A stretch of DNA of 64,000 bases, from contig NZ_AEVT01000099.1 in the NCBI RefSeq assembly GCF_000189275.1, forward strand, positions 62,001 to 126,000. Reading direction: 5' to 3'. This document shows, in pieces, positions 24,301-33,284 of the stretch (positions are counted from its first letter, which is position 1; each line of letters starts with the position of its first letter). This stretch comes from Vibrio sinaloensis DSM 21326. Lineage in GTDB: Bacteria > Pseudomonadota > Gammaproteobacteria > Enterobacterales > Vibrionaceae. Made by a program: the position numbers and the translations under genes. The notes beneath the pieces are model-generated. The model was given only the letters and a program-made list of their open reading frames with translations, was not told where the DNA came from and made no database searches.

Positions 24301-25524
24301 TTAGATAGAGTAGAAGAAGTAGAGCTGAGATTTCATGCGAATAATGATACCGCGAATCACATCGAGAAAGGCCATGAAACCGATTGGCTTGTCACCACTG
24401 ACCCATGCTAAACCGACTGAACCGACCGGAATGTCGTAGCCCTCAGGCTCTTGAATCTTTAATCGGACAAAATGGTGTTTGTTTTGCAGGTTTTGTCCCG
24501 TTGTTTGCCTTACCGATTGGTCTAAGCCTAATAGGTTGCTTTGTGCTTCACCTGTTCCTTCAACAATGCCCTCGACTTCAGCAGTGAATATTTTCCCGGG
24601 ATAAACCGAAGAGGCAAATTCTGCAGCCTGTCCGGGTTTAACGTTGCGAATCGCTTGGTGATTGACGCGCATAAGAACGTACTTCTCTTCAGTGTACATT
24701 TGCAAGCGTGGCATCATGGATACGCGTTGACCTTCTCGGAGAATAAAGTTGGTCACGAAACCATCGGTTGGTGCGTATACTTTGGTGCTGTCGAGATCCC
24801 ATTGAGCTTTCGCTAGCTGTTCTTTGGCTTTTTGCCAGTCGGCTTGTTTACTTTTTACCGCCAGCTCCGCTTTGCTGATCGCGAGCTTTGCTTTATCCGT
24901 CTCGACTTGTTTCGTCTTGAGCTGAGATTCTATGGTTGTGATGTTGTGTTGCGCTTTGGCCACCGTCGTTTCTTGCTTATCGATGTCGCTGTCAGTAATG
25001 GTGTTTTTCACCACGCGGTTTTGCTCTTGATAGCGCTTGAGCATTTTCTTTTGCAGATCGTAATCCACTTTCGCCATCGCAAGTTGGCTTTCGGTCGTTT
25101 TCAGATCTTGCTTCATCGACGCGTAGCTTGCTTTGGCAATCGCGATGTCTTCTACGGCAACGTCCATTGCAACTTGCGCAGCGTCTTCGCTGACCTTGGC
25201 TTGGTTAAGCGCAATCTGATACTGGGTCGCGTCTAGCTCATAGATCAGCTGACCTTGTCGGATTTCTTGGTTAGGGGCGATATGGATCTTGTCCACTTTA
25301 CCCGTTACGTTGGCCGAATCTGGACGCAACTGAATATGCGGAGACTGAACCACAGAGCCGCCTGAAAGATCCATCGGTGTAAAGTTAATGAGACCAACCC
25401 AAACGAACAGTAGCCAGGATGCCCCGCCCAAATAGGCGAAGCCTTGAGTAAACTTGTTCCAAGGCATGCCCACAAGACGAAGTAGATAAATGAACAGCGC
25501 CCATACCGCTAAACCTTCTAACAT
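24301..25524 (-). CDS. HlyD/EmrA-type membrane fusion protein (YibH-like)
   Basis: Periplasmic adaptor anchored in the inner membrane, 407 residues. Two hydrophobic segments lie in the first 50 residues, followed by a lipoyl-like half (GKVDKIHIAPNQEIRQGQLIYELD), a long coiled-coil hairpin (about 100-240), the second lipoyl half (KVYAPTDGFVTNFILREGQRV) and a beta-barrel domain. No ABC or MFS partner is adjacent. It overlaps the upstream DUF3302 gene as TAATG, the arrangement seen in the E. coli yibI-yibH and yiaW-yiaV pairs, so it is most likely their counterpart. Cargo unknown. Confidence 0.88.
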   Translation of the reverse strand: MLEGLAVWALFIYLLRLVGMPWNKFTQGFAYLGGASWLLFVWVGLINFTPMDLSGGSVVQSPHIQLRPDSANVTGKVDKIHIAPNQEIRQGQLIYELDATQYQIALNQAKVSEDAAQVAMDVAVEDIAIAKASYASMKQDLKTTESQLAMAKVDYDLQKKMLKRYQEQNRVVKNTITDSDIDKQETTVAKAQHNITTIESQLKTKQVETDKAKLAISKAELAVKSKQADWQKAKEQLAKAQWDLDSTKVYAPTDGFVTNFILREGQRVSMMPRLQMYTEEKYVLMRVNHQAIRNVKPGQAAEFASSVYPGKIFTAEVEGIVEGTGEAQSNLLGLDQSVRQTTGQNLQNKHHFVRLKIQEPEGYDIPVGSVGLAWVSGDKPIGFMAFLDVIRGIIIRMKSQLYFFYSI

Positions 25525-25847
25525 TATGCGTCCTCTTTTTGATCTTGGTGCTTCGGCGCATCACGCCAAGTGTCACGTAAATTAACGATCGCTTTTTCCA
25601 TATCGACGAACGCAAGGATTACGGCGATAACCCAAACCCAGTGCCAAATAAATCCAATCCATGTGAGTGCGGTTATCAATCCAATTTGATGGTGGTCTTT
25701 ACTGTGAGCTTTATTGATTGGCAGTTCGTGAAACTTCCAAAAGCCATAAATGGCAGCGCCAATCGTGCCAAGTAGCACAACGGCAGCGACCACGTGCAAT
25801 GCGGTATCCGCTCCGGTTCCAACAAAAGGGACGCTTAATAGACTCAT
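25524..25847 (-). CDS. DUF3302 membrane protein (YibI/YiaW-like)
   Basis: Inner-membrane protein of 107 residues with two hydrophobic helices (about 17-36 and 57-83) separated by a charged HELPINKAHSKDHHQ loop and a charged C-terminal tail. It resembles E. coli YibI/YiaW, which always accompany an HlyD-type adaptor. The last base of its TAA stop is the first base of the adaptor ATG, so the two are translationally coupled. AGG lies upstream of the ATG. Its function is unknown. Confidence 0.85.
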   Translation of the reverse strand: MSLLSVPFVGTGADTALHVVAAVVLLGTIGAAIYGFWKFHELPINKAHSKDHHQIGLITALTWIGFIWHWVWVIAVILAFVDMEKAIVNLRDTWRDAPKHQDQKEDA

Positions 25848-25944
25848 CTAGGTCTCCAGTCTTTAACAGTGCGTTAATTGTGATCTAGATTTGCGATATT
25901 CCGTTTTTTGTGACAGATTCATTCAAATGTGAACGGTAATTGAT

Positions 25945-26961
25945 GTGATCAGTATGAACGATGTTCGATTTATGCGTGCGCTAGCCATCAGGCAAATCCA
26001 TATGATGGCCAAGCACCGATATGGTATCAGTGATAATGAGTTGCATATTCCCGAGAGTGCGTTGGAAAACCCAATGACACTGCTGCCAATCTCAGAAGTG
26101 AACCGCTGGTTTGAAACAGTAGAAAAACGCAGTGGTAATCCGGACTTTGTCCTCGATATCACCAAAGAGGTTGAGTTAACGCGACTTGGTGCGATTTCAC
26201 GTTGGCTGTTCTCTGGCCATGATCTGGCCTCCACTTTTCGTCGGATTAACTACGGATTGAGTGCATTGCAGTCGGGGGCTTACTTATCGGGTGCGCAAAG
26301 TGGAGCAATTCTTAAATGGGTCTATCAAAATCCTTTTATAGAAGCACAGTGCAAAGTTCATGACAGTGTGCGTATCGCAGTTGTGATGACTAAGATCCTC
26401 CGCAGTTACATTGACCCAGATTTTGTGCCGCTGCGTGTGATGTTGTCGGGCTCACGCAAAAATAGCGACAAGTACCAAGCCTTTTTTGGCTGTGATATTG
26501 AATGGAGTCACTCGAAAACTGAAGTGTGGTTTCACTCTGATTTGCGTATGGCAACCAAGCCCCACACTAAGTTGTCCCAAAAGCGATTGGCGATGAATTT
26601 TTCCGATTTGGATGAGTTTCTCAATATGCCCGAGCCTGATGACGAAGTGAAAGTGATCTATGAAATCATCAACTACAGCTGCCACTATGGATTGCCTACG
26701 CTAGAACGAGTCGCTGGTTTGCTCGGACTATCGACTCAGCAGTTCCAGCGTCGGCTACACGCCGTTGGGATGAATTTTACTATGGTGATGGGGTATGTTT
26801 TGAGTAACACCGCAGTTAACCTGATGGGGCGGGGAATGAGTATCGAAGATGTGGCTCTACGACTGGGTTACCAAAACTGCGCTAGCTTTAACCGGATGTT
26901 TAAAAAGCATCGTGGATTGACGCCAAAACAATATCAGCAGCAATTCCACGACCTTGTTTAA
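25945..26961 (+). CDS. AraC-family regulator with arabinose-binding-type N-terminal domain
   Basis: Transcription regulator of 338 residues. The N-terminal part fits the long ligand-binding domain seen in AraC/OruR-like proteins (ALENPMTLLPISEVNRWFE, GAISRWLFSG, LRSYIDPDFVPLRVMLSG). The C-terminal DNA-binding half has two helix-turn-helices (LERVAGLLGLSTQQFQRRL and IEDVALRLGYQNCASFNRMF) and the closing R-G-L-T-P-K-Q-Y. A GTG at 25945 and an ATG at 25954 are both possible starts, neither with a clear ribosome site. It is divergent from the DUF3302/HlyD operon, which it may control. Confidence 0.88.
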   Translation: MISMNDVRFMRALAIRQIHMMAKHRYGISDNELHIPESALENPMTLLPISEVNRWFETVEKRSGNPDFVLDITKEVELTRLGAISRWLFSGHDLASTFRRINYGLSALQSGAYLSGAQSGAILKWVYQNPFIEAQCKVHDSVRIAVVMTKILRSYIDPDFVPLRVMLSGSRKNSDKYQAFFGCDIEWSHSKTEVWFHSDLRMATKPHTKLSQKRLAMNFSDLDEFLNMPEPDDEVKVIYEIINYSCHYGLPTLERVAGLLGLSTQQFQRRLHAVGMNFTMVMGYVLSNTAVNLMGRGMSIEDVALRLGYQNCASFNRMFKKHRGLTPKQYQQQFHDLV

Positions 26962-26970
26962 TCAATAGCG

Positions 26971-27624
26971 CTATGTATACCAGCGATGGGTATAAGCCGC
27001 ACTGTAGTCAGGTTCCTCTAGGCTTTGACACGCTTCGACTGGCTCTAGTGGACCAACGACGGTTCGATAAGGCAACACGCCTGCCCAAACGGGAAGATCA
27101 AGGTCGGCTCTATCGTCATTTACGCCATAGTTACTTACTTTCACCGAGGCTTCACTAAGCGGCATTTTTAACACTAACGTTGCTGCCAGTTCTTTATCGC
27201 TACTGAGTCTGACTTGCTGCGTTCTGCCCGGCGCAATGTGTTCAATAAAGTAATTGAGAACTCGATCTTTCTCGTCTTTGTTTTCGACCTGCTCGAAACC
27301 GCCAAACACCACAGCAGAGCGGTAGTGAGCACTGTGATGAAACGCCGAGCGCGCCAATACCCATCCATCAAAAAGAGTAAAGGTGACACAAGTTTGTGCG
27401 CCTTGCTTGAGGGAACGCATAAGTCGGCTATTGTTAGCTCCATGTATGTAGATGTGGTCGTCAACACGCCAAGCCAGCATCGGAATAATGACCGGGCCAC
27501 TGTGTTCAACGATAGCAATATGGCCAATTAAGCTTTCATCAATGATTTGATTTAGTACCTCAGTATCTAGCACGGCTTTATGTTGAGCTTTGTTTACTTG
27601 GCTTCTTTTGGTTGTCGATAGCAT
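26971..27624 (-). CDS. Pyridoxamine 5'-phosphate oxidase family flavin-binding protein
   Basis: Flavin-nucleotide-binding protein of the split-barrel superfamily, NimA/COG3467-like, 217 residues. Recognisable parts are the strand pattern LIGHIAIVEHSGPVIIPM, HIYIHGANNSRLMRSLKQG, the segment SAFHHSAHYRSAVVFG and the C-terminal KVSNYGVNDDRADLDLPVWAGV. It probably binds FMN or a haem-type ligand rather than making pyridoxal phosphate. It is divergent from a MocR-family regulator with a 97-base spacer, the usual arrangement of a regulator with its target. Confidence 0.85.
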   Translation of the reverse strand: MLSTTKRSQVNKAQHKAVLDTEVLNQIIDESLIGHIAIVEHSGPVIIPMLAWRVDDHIYIHGANNSRLMRSLKQGAQTCVTFTLFDGWVLARSAFHHSAHYRSAVVFGGFEQVENKDEKDRVLNYFIEHIAPGRTQQVRLSSDKELAATLVLKMPLSEASVKVSNYGVNDDRADLDLPVWAGVLPYRTVVGPLEPVEACQSLEEPDYSAAYTHRWYT

Positions 27625-27721
27625 TCGATAACTTCCTTTGTGTTTGAGCTGATAGCTTGCAAGTTAACCTTTAAGTGGTACTTTATTGAGAGCCAGTTTA
27701 GATAAATGGATAGGTCCAGTT

Positions 27722-29173
27722 ATGATGCCAATTGATGTCGGTGATTTGAGCTTAGAAGGGAGCCAAAGTGCTTTACATGAGCGATTGTTCCACGCGATAC
27801 GAGCAAAAATCGTGGCACAATTATGGCCACTAGGGGGTAAGCTTCCTTCAACACGAAAATTGGCGAATGAGCTGTCGATAAGTCGCAATACCGTGATAGC
27901 GGCCTACGAACAACTGGTAGCGGAAGGGTATTTGGAGAGCCGTAAGGGCTCTGGTTTTTATGTCACTGTTCATCTCCCCGATCATTATTTGCATACCTCA
28001 TCGGAGCGTATGCCCCAAAGTGCCGCCGCGCCGATTTCTGCATTCGAAATCAACAAACCTTTTGCTCCTGGTGTGCCTGATCTTGCCCAGTTTCCGATCG
28101 ACAAATGGCAGCGAATGTTGCTGCGACATGGCAATCGAATCAGTTTAATGGGCAATCAGAACGTGCAAGGGAGCTTGGCACTGCGCCAGGCGCTAGCCGA
28201 GTACTTAGCCAGCAGTCGGAGTGTCGCGTGTAATGCAAGCCGTATCATCATTACCTCTGGCGCGCAGCAAGCGCTGTATATTGCAACAAGCGCCATTTTA
28301 GGCGCTGGTGATAAAGTATTGATGGAACAACCGGGTTACGCTCAGATGAGCAAAGTGCTCAAACTTAAACAGGTTGATGTTGAGTCTCTGATTGTTAAAG
28401 AAAACGTAGGGTTTGATTTATTGCAGGTAGAGGAGAGTGCGGCAAAAGCGCTGTACGTGACACCAAGCAATCAATACCCAATGGGCACCACATTAAACTC
28501 TGAGCAGCGCCTTAACCTGATTCATTGGGCGAACCTGCAACAACGATGGATCATTGAAGACGACTATGACAGCGAGTTTCAGTTCGCTCATCGCCCATAC
28601 ACAAGCTTACAGGGGTTAGCCAGTGAAATGAGCAGTGAGGATCGTGTGCTTTACATTGGCTCGTTCAGCAAGGTTATGTTTAATGGTTTGCGGCTGGGTT
28701 ACCTAGTTGTGCCTGAATCATTAGTCGCGACGTGCTTACAAATCAAAGATGCAACCAGTGGAGACACCGCGACCCATAGCCAAGAAGCGTTGGCAGACTT
28801 TATCTCTGAAGGGCATTTACTGCGCCACATTCGCAAAATGCGCAAGCTTTACCATCAAAAATATCAGCGTATGTGCTGCGCCATCGAGCTGCATTTCAAA
28901 GGCAAGGCTAAGGTGATCAGCCAAGCAGCGGGTCTGCATGTCACCATTAAGTGGACAGTGGAAGTGGACGAGATAAGGCTTGCCACTGAAGCCGAAAAAA
29001 TAGGTATAGTGGTGCGGCCAATGCGTTATTACGAAGACGAGTCAAACCCTTATCGACACAACAGAGCTTGGCACAGTGTCGTGTTAGGTTTTGGCAACAC
29101 AGGATTGGAACAAATCGAGCCAAACATCGCGGCGTTGGCTCGATTGTTTGAACGCTTGGAAACAGATGCTTAG
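27722..29173 (+). CDS. MocR/PdxR-family transcription regulator (GntR-aminotransferase fusion)
   Basis: Two-domain regulator: a winged HTH of the GntR type (LPSTRKLANELSISRNTVIAAYEQL, then GYLESRKGSGFYV) joined to a fold-type-I aminotransferase-like domain that binds PLP. The PLP lysine lies in GSFSKVMFNGLRLGYLV, and the pocket aspartate in IEDDYDSEFQF. With the ATG at 27722 it has 483 residues; a TTG at 27686 is also open. It is divergent from the PPOX-like gene and may sense pyridoxal phosphate. Its end overlaps the convergent YjeH-like gene by 4 bases. Confidence 0.9.
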   Translation: MMPIDVGDLSLEGSQSALHERLFHAIRAKIVAQLWPLGGKLPSTRKLANELSISRNTVIAAYEQLVAEGYLESRKGSGFYVTVHLPDHYLHTSSERMPQSAAAPISAFEINKPFAPGVPDLAQFPIDKWQRMLLRHGNRISLMGNQNVQGSLALRQALAEYLASSRSVACNASRIIITSGAQQALYIATSAILGAGDKVLMEQPGYAQMSKVLKLKQVDVESLIVKENVGFDLLQVEESAAKALYVTPSNQYPMGTTLNSEQRLNLIHWANLQQRWIIEDDYDSEFQFAHRPYTSLQGLASEMSSEDRVLYIGSFSKVMFNGLRLGYLVVPESLVATCLQIKDATSGDTATHSQEALADFISEGHLLRHIRKMRKLYHQKYQRMCCAIELHFKGKAKVISQAAGLHVTIKWTVEVDEIRLATEAEKIGIVVRPMRYYEDESNPYRHNRAWHSVVLGFGNTGLEQIEPNIAALARLFERLETDA

Positions 29174-30435
29174 CTTGGCTCAGTCGAAGCAGACTTGTTT
29201 CTGCGCAGCTTATGCCACGGTAAGCAAAGTAAGCTAAACACGCCCAATGCATAGAGCATTGACCAGCCGAGACAGATAAACACGGCGGTACATAGTAACA
29301 AAGAGATAGCGGCGAGCGCTTTACCAAAGCCTTTGAGAAGTTTGTAGGCTGACAGCATGGCCAGTAGATAAACCAGTACAAAAATTCCATTGGCGAGTTT
29401 GAGGAAAAACTCCAAATCTAAGCCTGAGAGCTGACCGAATAGGCAAGACAGGAGCAATATTGCGCCCACGACGAGAGTCGCATTGGCGGGCACGCCTTTA
29501 ATGGAGACTCTTGCCAACGCACTGTTTGGTTTATATTCACGTGCTTGAGCCCATACCATGCGCGAAAGACTTTGAGTGTAGAGATTGACGCTGGCAAAGC
29601 ACGCGGCAAATCCTAGCACACTGATGACGATTTTGAATTGACTGCCGAATAATTGCTCAGCCAACCATGGTATTGAAGCACTATCAAAGCCTTCTGCACC
29701 ATAAGCATTGAACTTGAGGATAACCACCGAGCAGGCCCAATAGGTTGCACCCGCGACAAAACTGCCGATCAGTATGGCGATGGGGAAGTCGCGCTGTGGA
29801 TTTTTGAACTCTTCTCCCATGTGCGCAAAAGCTTCAATGCCTACAAAGCACCAAAACATGACGGCGAGTGCCGCACCAATATTCCATAACCCGTCTGACG
29901 ACAAACTTGGCATGATGATGTCACTATGACCGACGTCGCCTTGCCACCAGAACGCGGCAACAAGTGCAAAAATACTCAATGCGATCACGGTCTGCAGTCG
30001 GCCCGAGGACTTGGTACCCGCCAAATTGACCGTAACGAGCAGCACGACCGTTAAAACTTGTGCGAACAAAGCGGAGTTGATGGCGCTAGGTAGCAACTGT
30101 TGTAAAAAGCCGGCTGCCAAAGCAACCGCAGCAGGGACGCCGACAGGAATGACGCTAACGAATAACCATGCAACACTTTTTTCCAGTCGCTTATCGAAAG
30201 CCTGACGAACAAAAAAGGCGGTCCCACCCGCATTTGGGTATCGTTTACCAAGCTGAGCAAATGTTAGGGCAATAGGGCAGATTGCAAAAAACAGTATCAC
30301 CCACGCCCAAAGTGACAACTGTCCGGCGATACCAGCGGCTATCGCTGGAACCATAAACAGCCCTGTGCCGAGTAATGTCGTTGAAAGCTGACCAACGCCA
30401 GAGATGAGGGTGATTTCCTTTTTAAGTTCGCTCAT
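29170..30435 (-). CDS. yjeH: YjeH-like amino-acid exporter, APC superfamily
   Basis: Inner-membrane amino-acid transporter with about twelve hydrophobic segments, 421 residues. The N-terminus LISGVGQLSTTLLGTGLFMVPAIAAG matches the remembered start of E. coli YjeH (methionine and branched-chain amino-acid exporter), as do RYPNAGGTAFFVRQAFDKRLE and WLFVSVIPVGVPAA. The gene is divergent from an Lrp/AsnC regulator that very likely controls it, and convergent with the MocR gene. The exported amino acid is inferred only. Confidence 0.85.
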   Translation of the reverse strand: MSELKKEITLISGVGQLSTTLLGTGLFMVPAIAAGIAGQLSLWAWVILFFAICPIALTFAQLGKRYPNAGGTAFFVRQAFDKRLEKSVAWLFVSVIPVGVPAAVALAAGFLQQLLPSAINSALFAQVLTVVLLVTVNLAGTKSSGRLQTVIALSIFALVAAFWWQGDVGHSDIIMPSLSSDGLWNIGAALAVMFWCFVGIEAFAHMGEEFKNPQRDFPIAILIGSFVAGATYWACSVVILKFNAYGAEGFDSASIPWLAEQLFGSQFKIVISVLGFAACFASVNLYTQSLSRMVWAQAREYKPNSALARVSIKGVPANATLVVGAILLLSCLFGQLSGLDLEFFLKLANGIFVLVYLLAMLSAYKLLKGFGKALAAISLLLCTAVFICLGWSMLYALGVFSLLCLPWHKLRRNKSASTEPS

Positions 30436-30617
30436 TGCATCCCTTCCTTAGTTCTATTGGTGACAGCTTACTCAAAGCCCACTCAATACACAGCCATCAA
30501 TTCGTCGTAGATAGGCGTCACTTTGACGGAATTGTGCGATAAATTAGTCACATTGATAACTTTATCCAGACCAATATTTATGTCACATTACCTGTAATCA
30601 ACAGGATAAGTTGGGTA

Positions 30618-31082
30618 ATGACATTTAAGAATATGGATAAATTTGATCATCAAATCATAGATATACTGAAGCACAACGCGCGCGCATCGGTGAGTGAAAT
30701 AGCCCGTACCGTCAGTTTGTCGCGTTCTGCCGTGACTGCTCGGATTCAAAAACTGGAAAACGACAAAATCTTGCTCGGCTACCATGCACAGGTGGCGCCC
30801 GAAGAGAAAGGTCAGCCTGTGATTCAGGCATACTTGGCTCTTAAGTTCGATATGTCAGCAGCAACGCATTATTGTGAAACTTACGCAGACCAAATCTACC
30901 AGATCGATGGCGTAAAGTGGTGCCACGCGATCACTGGTGAAACGGACATGATGCTGTTTGTTGAAGTCCCCAGTATGCAGCGATTAAACCAAATTCGCGA
31001 TGAGTTACAAGCGATCCCTGAACTCAGGCATCTTATGACTCATACCGTTTTAACTGAGTTCTTCAATACCCATGGCGCTTGA
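30618..31082 (+). CDS. Lrp/AsnC-family transcription regulator
   Basis: Feast/famine regulator of 154 residues. The HTH is ARASVSEIARTVSLSRSAVTARIQKLE, followed by the RAM/ACT-like effector domain (IDGVKWCHAITGETDMMLFVEV). AGGATAAG lies before the ATG. It is divergent from the YjeH-like exporter, suggesting amino-acid-responsive control of export. Its 3' end overlaps the following LysR gene by 11 bases, so two regulators of different families are translationally linked. Confidence 0.92.
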   Translation: MTFKNMDKFDHQIIDILKHNARASVSEIARTVSLSRSAVTARIQKLENDKILLGYHAQVAPEEKGQPVIQAYLALKFDMSAATHYCETYADQIYQIDGVKWCHAITGETDMMLFVEVPSMQRLNQIRDELQAIPELRHLMTHTVLTEFFNTHGA

Positions 31083-31995
31083 AAACGTAAATCTAAATTT
31101 ATTGCGGTCCTTACAGGTACTGTTGGATGAGTGCCATGTAAGTCGTGCGGCCGAAAGGCTCAACATTACTCAGTCAGCAGTGAGCCGCCAGTTAGCTCAG
31201 TTGCGGGAGCTATGCGGAGATCCGTTGTTGGTACGAGATGGTAATCAACTGTTACCCACGCCGAAAGCCGTCGCTATGAGAATACGCCTTGCCGAATTAC
31301 TTGGTGAGTTTGACGCCTTATTGAGTGATAAGCCGTTTGACCCGCAAACCTGGCACCAGGAATTTGTACTGTCATCGAGCGATTATGTGGCGCAGTACAT
31401 ACTACCCGAGGTGGTGAGTTTGATGACAGACCAAGCCCCTCACGTTAACCTCGCTTATCGATTGTGGCAACCCGATTACCTGCAACAAATGAACGAAACG
31501 GGTATCCACTTAGCCTCGACCATGTTGCCGGAACCGCCTAAACAACTTAGCAGCGTGAAGATTGGTCAAGACAAGTCAGTGTGTCTGATGCGTAGAAGTC
31601 ACCCCTTAGCTAATGCGAAACGACTTAGTTGTGAGCAGCTTATTCGTTATCCTCATCTAAAGGTCACAGGCGGAGGAGATAAGGACAGTCAAGCAGATAT
31701 GGCGCTTAAAACCTTAGGTTATCAACGTCGAATCGCATTAAAAGTACCATTTTTCTCAGCAGCGATTAATGCGTTACAAACCAGTGACTATCTGATGATT
31801 GTGCCTGAGCACATCGCCCTAAACTTAGCCAAAGACGATGAGCTGGTTTATTTCACGTTGCCTTTTGAGACAGAGCCTCACCAGTACTGGTTAATCTGGC
31901 ATCCGAAATACGACTTGGATAAAGCGCATCAGTGGATGCGAGAACGTGTACTTCATACCATGCAAACTTGTTCTTATTCGATTGGTATGATTTAG
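31072..31995 (+). CDS. LysR-family transcription regulator
   Basis: LTTR of 307 residues with the N-terminal HTH LDECHVSRAAERLNITQSAVSRQLAQLRE and a NodD/PcpR-type effector-binding domain (SSDYVAQYILPEVVSLM). The ATG lies 11 bases inside the end of the Lrp-type gene. It is followed by a LysE-type exporter on the same strand after an 89-base gap, which may be its target. Confidence 0.9.
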   Translation: MALENVNLNLLRSLQVLLDECHVSRAAERLNITQSAVSRQLAQLRELCGDPLLVRDGNQLLPTPKAVAMRIRLAELLGEFDALLSDKPFDPQTWHQEFVLSSSDYVAQYILPEVVSLMTDQAPHVNLAYRLWQPDYLQQMNETGIHLASTMLPEPPKQLSSVKIGQDKSVCLMRRSHPLANAKRLSCEQLIRYPHLKVTGGGDKDSQADMALKTLGYQRRIALKVPFFSAAINALQTSDYLMIVPEHIALNLAKDDELVYFTLPFETEPHQYWLIWHPKYDLDKAHQWMRERVLHTMQTCSYSIGMI

Positions 31996-32084
31996 AATCA
32001 TAGCGGCTATAAAAAGATTCAATTTCAAATCATGTGAATCATGACTTAACTTGGCAATAGTCAAATTCGTTAAGGAGCACATAC

Positions 32085-32699
32085 ATGACTCTTACCATCT
32101 GGTTTTCACTCTTCACCATCTGCTTGCTGGGAGCAATGTCTCCAGGGCCCAGTTTAGCGATTGTGGCCAAACATAGCCTCGCAGGTGGAAGAATAAATGG
32201 TCTTGCCACAGCATGGGCGCACGCAATCGGCATCGGTGTTTATGCATTCATTACCTTGATCGGCTTAGCGGTGGTGTTGCAACAGTCTCCTCTATTGTTC
32301 AAAGCGATCAGCTATGCTGGCGCCGGTTACCTTGCTTATCTCGGTTTCAACGCGTTGCGCTCAAAAGGTGGCGTCGCCGCGAAGCTAGAATCTGGAGAAC
32401 AAACTACAGTTGCTCAATCGGCAAAAGAAGGGCTGCTTATTTCTTTGTTGAGCCCAAAGATCGCGCTGTTTTTTATCGCCTTGTTCAGTCAGTTTGTTGC
32501 GGTAGGAGACTCAGTAGCGGCGAAGGGGGTCATTGTTGCGACGCCTCTGATTGTTGACGGCCTTTGGTATACCTTGATTACCTTTTTACTCTCCAGTCCG
32601 AAAGTGATTGATAAGATTCGCGCTCGTGCTCAGCTTATTGATCAGTTGTCAGGAGCGGTACTGATTTTGTTGGCGATACGTGTCGTTTTGACTGTGTAG
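32085..32699 (+). CDS. LysE/RhtB-family exporter
   Basis: Small inner-membrane exporter of 204 residues with about six hydrophobic helices. The LysE/RhtB signature is plain near the N-terminus: LLGAMSPGPSLAIVAKHSLAGGRINGLATAWAHAIG, and the second-half segment LLSPKIALFFIALFSQFV. AAGGAG lies 8 bases before the ATG. Probable substrates are amino acids such as lysine, threonine or homoserine. It sits in a cluster of regulators and other amino-acid exporters. Confidence 0.9.
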   Translation: MTLTIWFSLFTICLLGAMSPGPSLAIVAKHSLAGGRINGLATAWAHAIGIGVYAFITLIGLAVVLQQSPLLFKAISYAGAGYLAYLGFNALRSKGGVAAKLESGEQTTVAQSAKEGLLISLLSPKIALFFIALFSQFVAVGDSVAAKGVIVATPLIVDGLWYTLITFLLSSPKVIDKIRARAQLIDQLSGAVLILLAIRVVLTV

Positions 32700-32822
32700 G
32701 AGTGCTGCGGGCGGCCACTTTTATTCTGCCGCGCGGAAGAAATTCGATGTCAATAGTGGCGCCTCACGACGTTTCGGTGTAAAACAACAGCCAACTTCGA
32801 AAGATAAATAAGAGAAAGTCAG

Positions 32823-33221
32823 ATGCAAGCAGAAGTAAAATGGGTCGAAGAGTTTAAGTTTTTGGGCCAATCACAATCTGGTCACTCCATTGTAATGGAT
32901 GGTAACGGTGGTGCGACGGCTCCAAGTCCGATGGAAATGGTATTGATGGCTGCAGGTGGTTGTAGTTCGGTTGATGTCGTTGACGGTTTAAAAGAAGCAG
33001 GTCAGGCAGTCAAAGAGTGTACGGCTAAGCTAACCACAGAACGTCGTGAGACGGCACCGCGTATTTTTACTCAAGTAAATATCCACTTTGCCGTTTCGGG
33101 CGACAATCTGGATCCTGAAGTGGTGGCTAAAGTGGCCGCCGATTCATTAGAAAAGTACTGCTCAGTGTGCCTGATGCTAGGTCAAGGTGTAGAAATGACT
33201 CACAGCTGGGAAATCATTTAA
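32823..33221 (+). CDS. OsmC-family protein (YhfA-like)
   Basis: OsmC/Ohr-fold protein of 132 residues. The two family cysteine sites are present: Cys47 in AAGGCSSVDVVD, and Cys113 and Cys116 in LEKYCSVCLML. The form resembles E. coli YhfA, a general OsmC-like protein, more than the organic-hydroperoxide reductase Ohr. It stands alone and is followed by a clear terminator. Confidence 0.9.
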   Translation: MQAEVKWVEEFKFLGQSQSGHSIVMDGNGGATAPSPMEMVLMAAGGCSSVDVVDGLKEAGQAVKECTAKLTTERRETAPRIFTQVNIHFAVSGDNLDPEVVAKVAADSLEKYCSVCLMLGQGVEMTHSWEII

Positions 33222-33242
33222 CCAAGCTCGAAAGAACTAAGC

Positions 33243-33268
33243 AAGCCGAGCCTAGTGCTCGGCTTTTT
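33243..33268 (+). terminator. Terminator after the OsmC-family gene
   Basis: An AAGCCGAG / CTCGGCTT stem followed by TTTTT. Confidence 0.88.
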
Positions 33269-33284
33269 ACTATAAGAATCAAAC

